From positions 1,798,001-1,862,000 of the forward strand of contig CM072886.1 in the NCBI GenBank assembly GCA_037013685.1: a stretch of 64,000 nt of DNA, given 5' to 3'. The stretch comes from Acridotheres tristis (Eukaryota; Chordata; Aves; Passeriformes; Sturnidae). The notes beneath the pieces were generated by a model, which saw nothing but the letters and a program-made list of their open reading frames with translations, did no database searches and was not told the origin of the DNA. Positions 63,698-64,000 of this stretch are shown piece after piece; position 1 is the first letter of the stretch; each line of letters starts with the position of its first letter. A program made the position numbers and the translations under genes.

Positions 63698-64000
63698 GTG
63701 AGAGCCGGGCGTGGGGCGGGCGGGACCCGCGGTACGGCCGGGGACACAGCCAGGGCTCTGCAGGGGGGTGCGAGTGCCTGGGGCTGGAGCGAGGAAGGGG
63801 TCCCATGTGAGGTGAAAGTGACTGGGCCAGGAGTGGAGCAGAGGCCTCGTGTGGGATTGTTTGAACGTGGGGCAGAAGGCCGGAGTGCGGTGAAGGTGCC
63901 TGGGGCCGCACTGGGGAAGAGTCCCCGTGTGGGGTGCGGTGGCTGGAATGGGGAAGGATCCCCTGTGGAGCTCGGCAGGCGGAAAGCAGCCTGGGGGTAC

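Larger units (their letters stand above)
63300..63810. promoter_or_regulatory. CpG-island promoter
   Basis: A sharp rise in GC and CpG content, absent from the rest of the window. Motifs: CRE TGACGTCA (63496-63503), TATA-like TATAAG (63528-63533), CCAAT boxes (ATTGG 63561-63565; CCAAT 63637-63641), GC boxes ('ggggcggggc' around 63619-63628) and a ZNF143/STAF-like site ('gcacgctgggagttgtggtc', 63591-63610). CCAAT, GC-box and ZNF143 sites are typical of housekeeping and bidirectional promoters. Confidence 0.8.

Overview
This is avian nuclear DNA. CR1-type retroposon fragments are scattered through the introns and intergenic space. Many carry the typical 'gaatggtttgggttggaa' or 'attctatgattcta' ends. 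Genes have long AT-rich introns with GT-AG splice sites, and one CpG-island promoter lies at the right edge. The exact species cannot be read from the sequence. The repeat mix fits a neognath bird, possibly a songbird, but that is only an impression.

Positions 1 to about 51,860 hold the 3' part of obscurin (OBSCN, the giant muscle Rho-GEF and kinase) on the + strand. I mapped 36 coding exons, all with GT-AG borders and compatible phases. Eight shared exons (398-7821) encode the end of the DH domain, the PH domain and two Ig domains. The transcript can then end in two mutually exclusive ways. The short (obscurin-A-like) path uses a 43-nt exon at 14138 and a terminal exon at 17723-19178 that encodes the Ser-Pro-rich, ankyrin-binding tail. 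The long (obscurin-B-like) path skips these and uses 26 exons from 23982 to 50619. They encode a linker, an Ig domain, a first MLCK-like kinase, a 3.5-kb exon for an unstructured inter-kinase region, another Ig, an FN3 domain and a second kinase. Read to the stop, the window contributes 873 codons to the A form and 2,683 to the B form.

Positions 53600-55129 (- strand) hold an intronless cytochrome P450, CYP8B1 (sterol 12-alpha-hydroxylase of bile acid synthesis). Positions 57401-58468 (- strand) hold the single coding exon of the atypical chemokine receptor ACKR2. From 58.6 to 63.2 kb there is only repeat-rich intergenic or upstream sequence. From 63.3 to 63.8 kb a CpG island with CRE, CCAAT and ZNF143-like motifs and a likely first-exon donor (63697) marks the promoter of a gene running off the right edge. 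By comparison with the mammalian neighbourhood of ACKR2 this may be HIGD1A, which is unproven.

No previously undescribed system is evident. The most interesting points are the A/B 3'-end switch and the unusual sequence around it (a T21 tract after the 43-nt exon, and a 45-bp minisatellite with paired AATAAA hairpins before the A terminal exon). Others are a 26-bp minisatellite that starts at a splice donor, twin 614-bp solo LTRs (one 15 nt from a kinase-exon donor), a degenerate ~37-residue repeat in the inter-kinase exon, and a DMYLQIV motif replacing DRYLAIV in ACKR2.
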